64,000 nucleotides of DNA from Hyphomonas sp. (GCF_016125515.1 NZ_WGLO01000001.1:186001-250000); one strand, 5' to 3'. Counted from the first letter of the stretch, positions 11,055 to 19,729 are shown. The notes: a model not told the origin generated them from the letters alone. A program made the numbers and translations.

Positions 11055-11402
11055 CTTATCAGCCCGGCCATCATCGCCTATATGTGTCCTGTCTTCGGAC
11101 TATGGCGATAAACGCGCGTGTAATAAGCGGCTCGGACCCGGGGGCGGTACCCGGCAGCTCCACCAAAAGACGGCTCAGCGGCCGTTTCCTGATGGGGCTG
11201 AAATAGTGTCGACGGACGTGTAAAAACGAGGCTTTCGCTCGCTTGAGCTGCGTTAGAAGCTCAAAAGCAAATAGTTGCAAACGACAACTTTGCTGAGGGC
11301 GAACTGCTCGCCGCGTAAGCGGTGCTCGGTTTTTCCGACTTAACTCCTAGGGTTTCAGACCCCTAGGCGGGGCCCGGGGGCGCCTGGCAACAGAAGCCCC
11401 CA
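11055..11402 (+). ncRNA. ssrA: Circularly permuted alpha-type tmRNA (two-piece ssrA)
   Basis: tmRNA rescues stalled ribosomes. The parts are in permuted order, as in alphaproteobacteria: the 3' acceptor part ends in CAGCTCCACCA (CCA at 11163-11165) upstream, a 28-nt spacer follows, then the 5' acceptor part starts GGGGCTGAAATAGTG at 11194, then the tag frame at 11277-11318. GGGGCTG pairs with CAGCTCC over seven pairs, with a G.U at the third pair, the alanine identity element. The acceptor piece has the T-arm-like GGACCCGGGGGCGGTACCCG. Downstream CCTAGGG/CCCCTAGG and other complementary blocks look like pseudoknot or 3' pairing segments. Outer limits are approximate; internal landmarks are read directly. 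Confidence 0.95.
11277..11318 (+). other. ssrA: tmRNA proteolysis-tag reading frame (ANDNFAEGELLAA)
   Basis: Within the coding piece, GCA AAC GAC AAC TTT GCT GAG and following codons to TAA encode ANDNFAEGELLAA. With the alanine carried by the tmRNA the full tag would be AANDNFAEGELLAA. The resume codon GCA is preceded by AAATAGTT, the usual A-rich and TAG context. The AANDNFAE start matches known alphaproteobacterial tags and the segment bound by alpha-type SspB, encoded 7.5 kb downstream. The end LAA is the ClpX/ClpA recognition signal. Confidence 0.95.
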
Positions 11403-11488
11403 CCTATCTCCTATCCTTGGCCTTCCCGTCCCTCTTGCGCTCCCTCGCGCGCGAGCAGAAACTCTTCTGCAATCACGGGGAGATGCAA

Positions 11489-12133
11489 ATGGCCAATTCC
11501 ACACTGACGTCTTTCGTGAAGGAAGCCCTGGAGAAGGGAGAGGGCCGCGACGGCATCCGTGCGGCGTTGCTCGCCGCTGGTTGGCGGGCAGGGGAGGTCG
11601 ACGAGTCACTCAGCGCATTCGCCGATGTCGCCTATCCCGTCGCCGTGCCCAAACCGGCCATCTATCTCTCGGCCCGAGAAGCCTTTTTCTACCTCCTCTT
11701 CTTCATCCTACTCTCGATCGTCTCGTTCAATCTTGGCTCTCTCCTCTTCGCTCTGATCGACAAGGCAGCGCCGGACGCGCTCGCGGGCGACAACTACTAC
11801 TTCGGCGGCGCGGATTCCCAGATCAACGGCGCTGTCGCGGGCCTCATTGTCGCGGCGCCGATCTTCTTCTGGCTCGCCCGAATTCTGCTCAAGGCGCGCC
11901 GCACCAATCCCGCGCTCCAGCGTTCGCGCATCCGCAAATGGCTGATCTATGTCAGCCTCGTTATCGCAGGCTGCGTACTCGTTGGCGATGCCATCTCGCT
12001 CGTCTACAGTTTCCTCAGTGGCGAGCTGGGTACGCGGTTCTTCCTGAAGTCCCTCGTCGTGGCGGCAATTGCCGGCGCGATCTTCGGTTACTTCATCACC
12101 AATGCGGAACGGGACGAAGCCCATGGCATCTGA
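11489..12133 (+). CDS. DUF5671-type integral membrane protein
   Basis: 214 aa. Two ATGs lie six bases apart; the second is chosen because CACGGGGAG sits at proper distance from it. Residues 1-40 form a short helical domain (SFVKEALEKGEGRDGIRAAL, then LAAGWRAGEVDESL) typical of the family. Four membrane helices follow (FFYLLFFILLSIVSFNLG, INGAVAGLIVAAPIFFWLA, WLIYVSLVIAGCVLVGDA, SLVVAAIAGAIFGYF). Function is unknown. It overlaps the next gene by 11 bp, so translation is probably coupled. Confidence 0.85.
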   Translation: MANSTLTSFVKEALEKGEGRDGIRAALLAAGWRAGEVDESLSAFADVAYPVAVPKPAIYLSAREAFFYLLFFILLSIVSFNLGSLLFALIDKAAPDALAGDNYYFGGADSQINGAVAGLIVAAPIFFWLARILLKARRTNPALQRSRIRKWLIYVSLVIAGCVLVGDAISLVYSFLSGELGTRFFLKSLVVAAIAGAIFGYFITNAERDEAHGI

Positions 12134-12608
12134 CCGGCACACGCTCTTCGCCTATGCACTTGGCGCCGTCATCCTGGCCGCTATCGTGGCGGGTCTCGCA
12201 ATCACCGGCGGTCCCGGAAAGGCTCGAATGCTCCGGCAAGACGCTCTGCGGATCGACGCCCTCTCGGACGCCGCCCGCGCGCTCGCCTGCTACTATCAGG
12301 CTAAGGACGAAATTCCGGAAGACCTTTCGCTCGTCGATGCCGAACTCGCCATCGCCAATGCGGATGTTCACGAGCGGGAAAACTGCTCCGCTTCGAAAGT
12401 TGCCAGAGACCCGGTGAGTGGAGAAGCTTTTGTTCTTCGCCGCGATGGTGGCGCCGTTACCCATATCTGCGCCGTGTTCGCGACCGGGAATTCCTCCAAC
12501 GGCGTCTACCGGCCCAGGGAATCTGGTATTGTGCCGACGCTCTACGAACCCCGTAAATCCGGCGGCGAGCACTGCTTCGCTATAAATCTCAACGCCGCAC
12601 TCGACTGA
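12123..12608 (+). CDS. Single-pass membrane protein paired with DUF5671 gene, unknown function
   Basis: 161 aa starting inside the end of the DUF5671 gene. Residues 8-27 are a membrane segment (LFAYALGAVILAAIVAGLAI), then a periplasmic domain of about 130 residues with four cysteines spread along it (ACYY, RENCS, HICAV, EHCFAI), compatible with disulfides. I do not recognise a family. The overlap suggests the two proteins act together, perhaps as a membrane complex. Confidence 0.75.
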   Translation: MASDRHTLFAYALGAVILAAIVAGLAITGGPGKARMLRQDALRIDALSDAARALACYYQAKDEIPEDLSLVDAELAIANADVHERENCSASKVARDPVSGEAFVLRRDGGAVTHICAVFATGNSSNGVYRPRESGIVPTLYEPRKSGGEHCFAINLNAALD

Positions 12609-12621
12609 GCCAGCTGCCCGC

Positions 12622-13293
12622 CTAAAGCAAAATCGTGCCTTTGCCGTCCTTCTCCATCGCGCGGATGTAGGAGGGGTATTCCCGCATCTGTTTGAGGAAC
12701 CGGTGACCGTTGGGAAAGCGCTCCGCATCCATTCCGGCGCGGTGCGCGCACAGCTCCATCGAATAGCCCATCACGATGTCGGCCGCCGTCAGCTCATCGC
12801 CCGCAAACCACTTGCGCTTGCCCAGCGCCTTCTCGATCTCGCCCATCAACGCATTGAGGCGCGGGCCGAAGAAGCCGGCCTCCAGCGCATTGACCAGCGA
12901 CTTTGCAATCGGCCGCACCAGGAAGGGCGCGCGCGTGGTCATCGCCAACATCACGAACTTGTTGGTGAGCAAGGGCTGCAGGCTGCCCTGCGCGGTGTGA
13001 AACCAGAACAGGTAATCCGCCCGCTCCGGCGTGCCCGCGGCCGGGCGCAGCCGCCCATCGCCGTACTGGTCGAGGATGTAGTCCACGATGGCGTTCGTCT
13101 CGGCCAGCGTGACCGCCCCGTCCGTGATCACCGGCGCCGTGCCCAGCGGCGAAATCGCCTTGTACGCCGCCGGCGCGAGCCGCGTCTTTGGATCGCGGTC
13201 GTAGAGCTTGATCTCGTACGGTGCGCCGAGTTCCTCCAGCAGCCACAGGATGCGGATCGACTGGGACTTCTCAAGGTGGTGCAGCGTGATCAC
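12622..13293 (-). CDS. Glutathione S-transferase family protein
   Basis: 223 aa from a GTG start that has GGAGG seven bases upstream; an ATG seven codons earlier is possible but would place the Shine-Dalgarno inside the gene. The N-terminal thioredoxin-like domain (residues 1-75) has LHHLEKSQSIRILWLLEEL, the GSH-binding TAPVI cis-proline and LAETNAIVDYI (Glu-Thr/Ser site). The C-terminal helical domain has the N-capping box FAGDELTAADI. It conjugates or reduces small electrophiles with glutathione in the cytoplasm. The stop is 13 bp from the convergent gene. Confidence 0.93.
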   Translation of the reverse strand: MITLHHLEKSQSIRILWLLEELGAPYEIKLYDRDPKTRLAPAAYKAISPLGTAPVITDGAVTLAETNAIVDYILDQYGDGRLRPAAGTPERADYLFWFHTAQGSLQPLLTNKFVMLAMTTRAPFLVRPIAKSLVNALEAGFFGPRLNALMGEIEKALGKRKWFAGDELTAADIVMGYSMELCAHRAGMDAERFPNGHRFLKQMREYPSYIRAMEKDGKGTILL

Positions 13294-13363
13294 GTTCGAT
13301 CCTCCAGGCTTCAAGTATCAGTAGCCGGATATAGACCGCCCGCGCGCGCGGGCGAGGGGGCGA

Positions 13364-15316
13364 TTACTCGACCCCCAGCACCTCCCGCAGGAACAGCGTC
13401 TCCGCCTTGCGCTGGGCCTCGCGGTTCGCCTGCTTGCGGAAGCCGTGGCCCTCGTCCATCGCCATCATGAACCAGGCCGTCACGCCGTTCGCTTTCAGCG
13501 CCGCCAGGATCTGCTCGGCCTCTGTGTAGGGCACGCGCGGATCGTTGAAGCCCTGGATCACCAGCATCGGCTTGGTGATCCTGGCGGCGTTGCGCAGCGG
13601 CGAGATCGCCTCGAAGAAGGCTGCGATTTCCGGATCGCGCTCGTCGCCATATTCGGCCCGGCGCAGGTCCCGGCGATAGCCTTCCGTATTCTCCAGGAAG
13701 GTCTTGAAATCCGAGATGCCGACAATGTCGATCGCGCCGGCAAGCCGGTCTGGATAATCGATGGCGGAGGCGAGCACCATGTAGCCGCCATACGAGCCGC
13801 CATACACAACCACTTTCTCCGCATCGAGGTCCGGCTGCGCCGCGATCCAGTCGAGCAGTGCGCCGATATCCTCAACCGATTTCTTACGGTTCAGGCCATT
13901 GTCCAGCGACACATAGGTCTTTCCGTAGCCGGACGATCCACGCACGTTCGGCACCACCACGGTCAGGCCAAGTTCCTTCGCCCAGTATTGATAGGTCGAG
14001 GAGAAGCCCGGACGCGACTGGCTTTCCGGGCCGCCATGGATCGAGATGATCACCGGATGCGGCCCGTCGCCTTCCGCACGGTAGATGAAGGCCGGAATGT
14101 CCATGCCGTCCGCATTCCTGTAGCTGAACATTTCCGGCGTGATGAAACCGTCCGGGTCGAGCCCGCCGGTCTCCGCCTCGGTCCAGCGCGTCAGGTTCAG
14201 CGTCGCCACGTCGAACGACCAGGCATCGGCCGGGCTCGTCGCGCCGTTGAAGGTGAAGCCGATCTGGCTGCCGCCCGGCGAGAAGACGAGCCCGCTCGCA
14301 ATTCCCACCGGCAGGGTCGGTCCCGGACGAACCTGGCCGCTCTCCAGCTCCAGCAGGCGGATCGTGCCCAGCCCGCCTTCATTGACGGTGAAGGCCACCG
14401 TCTTCTCGTCTGGCGACAGCGCCCAGTCGGACACATCCCACTCGATGTTTCCGGTATAATTCGTCAGCGTGCCATCCGGCGCGATGCGCACCAGGTTCTG
14501 GAACTCGCTGTCCTTGTCGGTCACCGTCAGCACCGACCCGTCCGGCAACAGCGCCGCGCCCGAATAAGCCACATCATCGCCGGGATTGATCTCGGTCAGC
14601 GTGCCGGTGGCCACATCCAGGCTGAAGATCTGGCTCTTGGTGATCGACTGGTAGCGCTGCAGCAGCAGCGTCTTGCCATCGCCCGACCAGTCGACCGGCC
14701 CGATCGCGCCTTCGCCCTCCAGCGCCACCCGCAGGCTCGCCGGGTCTGCCGGGTCGGCAATCAGGATATCATTGTTCGGGTCGCCGGCCCGCGTGCGGGC
14801 CCAGGCGACCAGCGCGCCGTCGTCCGACCACAACGCCGCGCCATTGCGCGATCCGGGTTCGGAATATTGCGTCACCTCGCCGGTCTCCAGGTCGAACTGG
14901 TAGGACTGGTAATACTCGTCGCCGCCCCGGTCCTTGGCGAACAGGAACGCGCCGCCCTTCGGGCTCGCGTCGGCATTGTTCACCGGTTCCTTGTAGAAGG
15001 TCAGCTGGCGCCGCGCGCCGCCCGGCGAGCGCACTTCGTGCACCGCGTTCACATCGCCGAACCGGGTCGTGATGAGGATGCCGCCTTCGCCCGTCCAGTC
15101 CTGGAAGCTGTGGCTGCGCACGTTCTCGTAGCGCTCCATACGCTCCACCAGCGATGGCGGCGCGTCGGGAATGTTCTCGGTCACAAGGGTGCCTGTGGTC
15201 TTGCGCACCGTCTCGGCGGCGGGCGCCAGGGCTTGCGGTTCGGAGGCGGGCGCTGTCGCGCAGGCGCTGAGTGCAATCGCGGCGATCGAGGCCAGCAGGG
15301 CAGGGCGCAGGGTCAT
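13364..15316 (-). CDS. S9-family prolyl oligopeptidase-like peptidase, lipoprotein
   Basis: 650 aa. The start is the ATG with GGGAGACC upstream. A signal peptide ends in lipobox LSAC (Cys around 20), so it is probably an outer-membrane or periplasmic lipoprotein. Residues about 60-390 form the beta-propeller (WTGEGGILI, WSDDGALVAW, WSGDGKTLLL, LSPDEKTVAF, FSPGGSQIGF). The C-terminal hydrolase has the nucleophile motif YGGSYGGY, with Asp in IQGFNDPRVP and His in MDEGHGF. It should cleave oligopeptides, often dipeptidyl or acylaminoacyl type; exact specificity cannot be read. Confidence 0.93.
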   Translation of the reverse strand: MTLRPALLASIAAIALSACATAPASEPQALAPAAETVRKTTGTLVTENIPDAPPSLVERMERYENVRSHSFQDWTGEGGILITTRFGDVNAVHEVRSPGGARRQLTFYKEPVNNADASPKGGAFLFAKDRGGDEYYQSYQFDLETGEVTQYSEPGSRNGAALWSDDGALVAWARTRAGDPNNDILIADPADPASLRVALEGEGAIGPVDWSGDGKTLLLQRYQSITKSQIFSLDVATGTLTEINPGDDVAYSGAALLPDGSVLTVTDKDSEFQNLVRIAPDGTLTNYTGNIEWDVSDWALSPDEKTVAFTVNEGGLGTIRLLELESGQVRPGPTLPVGIASGLVFSPGGSQIGFTFNGATSPADAWSFDVATLNLTRWTEAETGGLDPDGFITPEMFSYRNADGMDIPAFIYRAEGDGPHPVIISIHGGPESQSRPGFSSTYQYWAKELGLTVVVPNVRGSSGYGKTYVSLDNGLNRKKSVEDIGALLDWIAAQPDLDAEKVVVYGGSYGGYMVLASAIDYPDRLAGAIDIVGISDFKTFLENTEGYRRDLRRAEYGDERDPEIAAFFEAISPLRNAARITKPMLVIQGFNDPRVPYTEAEQILAALKANGVTAWFMMAMDEGHGFRKQANREAQRKAETLFLREVLGVE

Positions 15317-15465
15317 CTTGGTCTCCCGGTCTGTCAGTCTTGTTATGCGCACGGGTTTAATGCGTTTGCGCGCCGCGTCACTATTTTTTCAGTTCGCAGG
15401 CTTCACACGGGCGCATCAGATGGCGTCTAACACGGGCCACGACTCAAGCCGGCAGGGAGCACGCC

Positions 15466-16830
15466 ATGGCCAGGATTAAACTTTGGGCTTCGGCGATGGC
15501 CGCGCTGCTGCTCGCTGCGGCCTGTGTGCATGAGACGCCCGCGCCGGCCCCCGCCGCCCCGGTGGCCGAAGCGGCTGCCCCCGAATCGCCCGCCGCCGCG
15601 CCGGAGGCGCCCGCCAGGCCGCAAAGCGTTCTGATGATCGGCCTGGATGGCCTCAACCCCGCTCTTCTCAAGGACTGGGACGCGCCCAATCTCAAGGCCC
15701 TCGCCGCGCGCGGCGTGCAGGCGGAGGCAATGTATCCCGTGATGCCCAGCCTCACCTTCGTGAACTTCTATTCCCTCGCGACCGGCCTCTATCCCGAACA
15801 CCACGGCATGGTGACCAACTATCCCTATGATCCCACCACCGGCGAGATCTTCGATGTCGCCACTGGCCCGCAGCAGGAAAAATGGTGGCAGGGCGAGCCG
15901 ATCTGGATCACTGCCGAGAAGCAGGGCCTGCCCACCGCCATCATGTTCTGGCTCGGCTCCGAAGTGGCGCATGACGGTGTGCGCCCCACCATCTGGACGC
16001 CCTACCAGCACACCAAGCCCTATCAGGAACGCGTCGACGAAGTCCTCGCCTGGTTCGACAAGCCGGAAACCGAGCGCCCTCGCTTCGCCGCCGTCTATTT
16101 CGACCGCGTCGATACCGCCGGCCACTATACCGGCCCGCGCTCGGACAAGACGAAAGAGGCCCTGCTCGAAGTCGATGGCTATGTCGGCCAGCTGGTCGAT
16201 GGCCTTAAGGCGCGCGGCCTCCTCGATACGACCGACATCATCGTCGTCTCCGATCACGGTATGGCCAGGATCGAGGAAGAGAAGGTCGTCGAAGTGGGCC
16301 ACTTCATCGACCTGAAACAGCTCGTCGTGCCGCAATTCACCGGCAAGTATGGCGGCTCGGCCCAGACCTTCATCCAGATCTACGGTAAGGGCGACGCGCT
16401 TGAGGCCGCCTATGAAGGCCTGAAGTCCGTGCACGAACATATCCACGTCTACCGAAAGGGCGAGATGCCCGCCCACTACCACATGGACCACCCGACCCGC
16501 GGCCCGGACCTCCTCGCCGTCGCCGATCCCGGCTGGACCATGCGCACCGCCGATGTCGGCGGCTGGAGCGCCCCGATCCCCGGCAACCACGGCTACGACA
16601 ACCACGACCCCAGCATGAACGCCACCTTCATCGCCGCCGGCCCGATCTTCCCCGAAGGTATCACCGTCGCGCCGTTCGAGAACGTCAACGTCTACGGAAT
16701 GATCGCCTGCGCCCTCGGCATCATGCCCGCGCAGACGGATGGCGACGCGGAGGTTGTGGAACGCGTCACAGGCGGGAAGTGTGCGGCGCCGAAGCCCCAG
16801 TTTGCGGTCGGCACCGCGTCATCAAATTAA
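15466..16830 (+). CDS. ENPP-like nucleotide pyrophosphatase/phosphodiesterase lipoprotein
   Basis: 454 aa. Lipobox LAAAC with Cys20, followed by an Ala/Pro/Glu-rich tether to residue 52. The alkaline-phosphatase-superfamily fold follows: metal ligand Asp61 (LMIGLDGL), nucleophile Thr97 in MPSLTFVNFYSLATG, TAGHYTG with Asp/His ligands, and VVSDHGM. This is the layout of ectonucleotide pyrophosphatases/phosphodiesterases, which split nucleotide or lipid phosphodiesters outside the cytoplasm. The gene is divergent from the S9 peptidase lipoprotein across 149 bp. Confidence 0.92.
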   Translation: MARIKLWASAMAALLLAAACVHETPAPAPAAPVAEAAAPESPAAAPEAPARPQSVLMIGLDGLNPALLKDWDAPNLKALAARGVQAEAMYPVMPSLTFVNFYSLATGLYPEHHGMVTNYPYDPTTGEIFDVATGPQQEKWWQGEPIWITAEKQGLPTAIMFWLGSEVAHDGVRPTIWTPYQHTKPYQERVDEVLAWFDKPETERPRFAAVYFDRVDTAGHYTGPRSDKTKEALLEVDGYVGQLVDGLKARGLLDTTDIIVVSDHGMARIEEEKVVEVGHFIDLKQLVVPQFTGKYGGSAQTFIQIYGKGDALEAAYEGLKSVHEHIHVYRKGEMPAHYHMDHPTRGPDLLAVADPGWTMRTADVGGWSAPIPGNHGYDNHDPSMNATFIAAGPIFPEGITVAPFENVNVYGMIACALGIMPAQTDGDAEVVERVTGGKCAAPKPQFAVGTASSN

Positions 16831-16892
16831 CTGCACAAAGCTATCAAGGCGACACTCAATTCGGTCGTTATGTTTTAGTGCGCTGGCCTTGT

Positions 16893-17343
16893 TTAGGATT
16901 GGAACAGGTGTCGCGCGGCGACGCCAATAACCTGTCCAACAACTTCGCTGATCGCTGCTTTGGATGCTTCCTTGGTCCCTTCGGCCGCGAGGTGTGAAAG
17001 TTTTTCTCCCAGAGGAGTTTTTCCCTGAATAGCATCAGGGAAAGCATTAAGTGCTTCGAATCCTTTTGGAGTAAGAACGGCTCGCGCAAGCTGGACGAAA
17101 TGAAGACGAGCATCCCCCCGTGAAATAGCCCGTGTTTCGCAACCACTGAAGAGTGTCGCAACAAAATCCAATCTCTGGGTTCAACGTTGCCGTTTGGAGT
17201 TGACAAGTCGTAACTGCGTCCGGAAAACCGCCGCCCATCACTGCCTCAACCGTGTCCAATGTACAGGGTTGGGGAAATGTTAGGTACAGCTTCGCAGAAA
17301 AGTGCGCCGTGTATTGATTGAACCGCTCAATGTTCGATGACAT
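16893..17343 (-). pseudogene. Frameshifted gene of unknown function (G-run shift)
   Basis: Starts at an ATG with GAGGGAG upstream (MSSNIERFNQYTAHF). It reads as a single ~149-aa protein only if one base is removed from a run of six C on the + strand at 17114-17119. The first frame gives ...LRNTGYFTG and the corrected continuation ...DARLHFVQLARAVLTPKG to ...ARHLFQS. The joined protein has an N-terminal alpha-helical head, a winged-helix-like middle (CDTLQWLRNTGYF, AVLTPKGFEAL) and a helical tail. I recall similar uncharacterised bacterial proteins but cannot name a family. GC is lower than in flanking genes. It may be a true frameshift, a slippage site or a sequence error. Confidence 0.65.
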
Positions 17344-17356
17344 CTCGAACGCTCCC

Positions 17357-18595
17357 TCAACTATACCGCGCCTCAACCTTCTCGCTCGTCACCCCCGCCC
17401 TCACATCCGCCAGCGCCGCCGCGAGGTCGCGCAGATAGTCGTCCGCGACCTCCGCATGCTTGGGTGACAGCATCAGGTGCAGGCTCTGCGGCTCGGCGGT
17501 GAACGAGGTGAACCAGCCGCGCGCCCGCATTGCGCCGTAGAGCGCCAGGGTATCCGCCTCGGGATGCCGGAACGCCATCAGCCCGAGCAGCGGCCGGCCG
17601 AGCACTTCAAAGCCCAGCGCCTTGACGCCCGCCTCGATCTTCTCCCGCGTCGCGCAGACGAGGCCCTGCTTCTCGCGGTAGCCCGAAACGCCCAACACAT
17701 TCATCACCGCCCAGGCTGCCGAGATCGCGCCGCCCGGCCGCGTACCCGCCAGCGTCGGCGTCTTCATCGGCGCGCCGCTCCAGTCGCGGTAATTGAATGG
17801 CATGTGCTTGTAGAGGTCCTCCGAGCGGAACAGCACGGTCGAGGCGCCCTTGGCGCAATAGCCATACTTGTGCAGGTCCGCGCTCATGGAGTGCACCGCC
17901 GGCACCGCGAAATCGAAGGCCGGCACGGCCACGCCGTTCATCCTCGCAAACGGCGCGAAATAGCCGCCGACGCAGGCATCGACATGCAGCCACACCTTCT
18001 TCTCTGCCGCGACCTCGCCGAGCGCCGCGATGGGGTCGATGATGCCATGCGGGAAGTTCGGCGCTGAGCCGACCATCATGATCGTCGCCTCGTCCACCGC
18101 CGCCGCCATCGCGGCCGGGTCGGCCTCGAAGCTGCCATCGGTCTTCAGCGGCACGCGCCGCACGGCGATGTCCATCAGGTGCGCCGCCTTGTCGAAGGCA
18201 AGGTGGGCCGATCGCGGCAGAACGATATTGTGGCCGGTCTGCTGGCGGCCCGATTCGCGGGCAAAGTCGCGCGCGGTCTTCATCGCCATGGTGATCGAAT
18301 CGGTCCCGCCGGAGGTGATCGCGCCGGTCGCCCCCTGCGGCCCGTGCAGCAGGCCGAGCGCCATGGCGATGACGTCCTTCTCCATCTGCGCGAGCGACGG
18401 GAAGGCGAGGGGGCCTAGCCCGTTCTCCGCCATGAACAGCGCGTAGGCCTCTTTCTGGACATGGTGAATGTCCTCGCCGGCATTGAAAACATAGACGGCA
18501 GTGCGGCCGCTGCGCCAATCCACGTCCTTGCCGCTGCGCGCGACCATCTCCTCGCGCACCTCGTTCCAGTCGCGGCCTTCGGTCGGCATTTGCAT
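17357..18595 (-). CDS. PLP-dependent decarboxylase-fold enzyme, sphingosine-1-phosphate lyase-like
   Basis: 412 aa, start ATG ten bases after GGAGGA. Group II decarboxylase fold: GAITSGGTDSI (residues 91-101, phosphate cup), Asp206 in WLHVDACVGG, and PLP lysine Lys243 in SMSADLHKYGYCAKG. The HKYGY context and the FPSLAQME and NFPHGIIDPI blocks are typical of the sphingosine-1-phosphate lyase/glutamate decarboxylase branch. Bacterial homologues may cleave sphingoid phosphates or decarboxylate amino acids. Whether sphingolipids are made by this organism is not visible here. The gene is 13 bp upstream of the frameshifted gene's start and probably co-transcribed with it. Confidence 0.85.
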   Translation of the reverse strand: MQMPTEGRDWNEVREEMVARSGKDVDWRSGRTAVYVFNAGEDIHHVQKEAYALFMAENGLGPLAFPSLAQMEKDVIAMALGLLHGPQGATGAITSGGTDSITMAMKTARDFARESGRQQTGHNIVLPRSAHLAFDKAAHLMDIAVRRVPLKTDGSFEADPAAMAAAVDEATIMMVGSAPNFPHGIIDPIAALGEVAAEKKVWLHVDACVGGYFAPFARMNGVAVPAFDFAVPAVHSMSADLHKYGYCAKGASTVLFRSEDLYKHMPFNYRDWSGAPMKTPTLAGTRPGGAISAAWAVMNVLGVSGYREKQGLVCATREKIEAGVKALGFEVLGRPLLGLMAFRHPEADTLALYGAMRARGWFTSFTAEPQSLHLMLSPKHAEVADDYLRDLAAALADVRAGVTSEKVEARYS

Positions 18596-18795
18596 GGCGC
18601 TGGCTCCTCCTGTTCGCGCCGCCAGCGTATGCTGCGGGCGCGCAGCTGGCCAGATGTCCCGCACGATGCAGCGCACAACGGCGCGCGAGAGAAAAATAAA
18701 TGCTCGCGTGTTGCGCTAAGGGCGTTGCGGCCTTCCTGCGGTCTGCGTAATTTACATCTCGATAACCTATCAACATCGGGAAGAGCGGCGCCAGG

Positions 18796-19257
18796 ATGAC
18801 GGACTACATCGGATATGAAGCGCTGACCCAGGCTGCCATGCGCGGCGTCGTGCGCGAGGCCCTGCGCCGCGCCAAGTCGAATGGCGGCATTCCGGGCGAC
18901 CATCATTTCTACATTTCCTTCCGCACCCGCGCGCCGGGCGTGAAGATCGCGGACCACCTGGTCCAGCGCTTCCCGGAAGAGATGACCATCGTCATCCAGC
19001 ACCAGTACTGGGACCTCGAAGTCCATGAAGGCCATTTCGAGATCGTCCTGAAATTCTCCGGCGTGCCGCAGCACCTGTCGATCCCGCTGGCCGCGATCAC
19101 GCGCTTTGTGGACCCGTCGGTGAATTTCGGCCTCACCTTCGAAACGCGCGGCCGCGATGCCGGCGTGCTCGCCCCGGCCACCGAAGTCGTCGCCGAGGCG
19201 CCGAAGGCTGCGCCGGCCGAAACGGTGGTCAACCTCGACGCCTACCGCCGCAAGTAA
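18796..19257 (+). CDS. sspB: SspB adaptor for ClpXP, alphaproteobacterial type
   Basis: 153 aa. SspB binds the ssrA tag and tethers the substrate to ClpX. The beta-barrel domain covers about residues 1-115 (HHFYISFRTRAPGVKI, MTIVIQHQYWDLEV, FSGVPQHLSIPLAAITRFVDP, FGLTF). A flexible Ala/Pro/Glu linker follows and the tail ends VVNLDAYRRK, the ClpX-docking motif. The neighbouring thioesterase starts 12 bp downstream, suggesting one transcript. Its tag substrate is encoded by ssrA 7.5 kb upstream. Confidence 0.95.
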   Translation: MTDYIGYEALTQAAMRGVVREALRRAKSNGGIPGDHHFYISFRTRAPGVKIADHLVQRFPEEMTIVIQHQYWDLEVHEGHFEIVLKFSGVPQHLSIPLAAITRFVDPSVNFGLTFETRGRDAGVLAPATEVVAEAPKAAPAETVVNLDAYRRK

Positions 19258-19268
19258 GGCCCCGGCGT

Positions 19269-19721
19269 TTGACCGAAGAGACCAGACCCCGCGTCTCAGA
19301 TGCCGAGATGCTGGCCCGTTTCCAGAACTCGAAGAAGCGCCCGCCCTGTTCGGATACGCTGGGCATGCGCCTTGCCGCGCTCAGCCAGGACGACCAGTGG
19401 GTGCGCATGGAGTTCGATGTCTCGCCCAGCTTCGCCAATCCCACCGGCGCGGTGCAGGGCGGGTTCATCTCCGCCATGCTGGATGAAGCGATGAGCACTG
19501 CCGTGATCATCGCCTCCAACGTCACGATGACCGCGCCGACCCTCGAGATGAAGACCAGCTACCTGAAACGCCTGATGCCCGGCAAAGCCTCGGTCGAGGC
19601 GCGCATCCTGAGGCTCGGCAAGTCCGCCTGCTTCATGGAGGCGGAGTGTTTCGACGCCGAGGGCGCCCTCGTCGCCAAGGCCACGGCCACCGCAATCCCG
19701 ATGCCCTTCAAACGCCTCTGA
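19269..19721 (+). CDS. PaaI-type hotdog thioesterase
   Basis: 150 aa from a TTG with TAAGGCC upstream; an ATG at codon 14 is an alternative. The hotdog fold signature GAVQGGFISAMLDEAM (about residues 60-75) holds the catalytic Gly-Gly and acidic residue of the PaaI group, followed by TMTAPTLEMKTSYLKRL. It hydrolyses an acyl-CoA, often aryl or medium chain; the substrate is unknown. It lies between sspB and a lipoprotein gene with gaps of about 10 bp, so the three are probably one operon, although no shared function is evident. Confidence 0.9.
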   Translation: MTEETRPRVSDAEMLARFQNSKKRPPCSDTLGMRLAALSQDDQWVRMEFDVSPSFANPTGAVQGGFISAMLDEAMSTAVIIASNVTMTAPTLEMKTSYLKRLMPGKASVEARILRLGKSACFMEAECFDAEGALVAKATATAIPMPFKRL

Positions 19722-19729
19722 GGCCGCCA

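Noticed and set aside
13445-15430. 661-codon + strand open frame antisense to the S9 peptidase
   Set aside because: Shadow of the peptidase gene; composition biased to Arg/His and no family motif.
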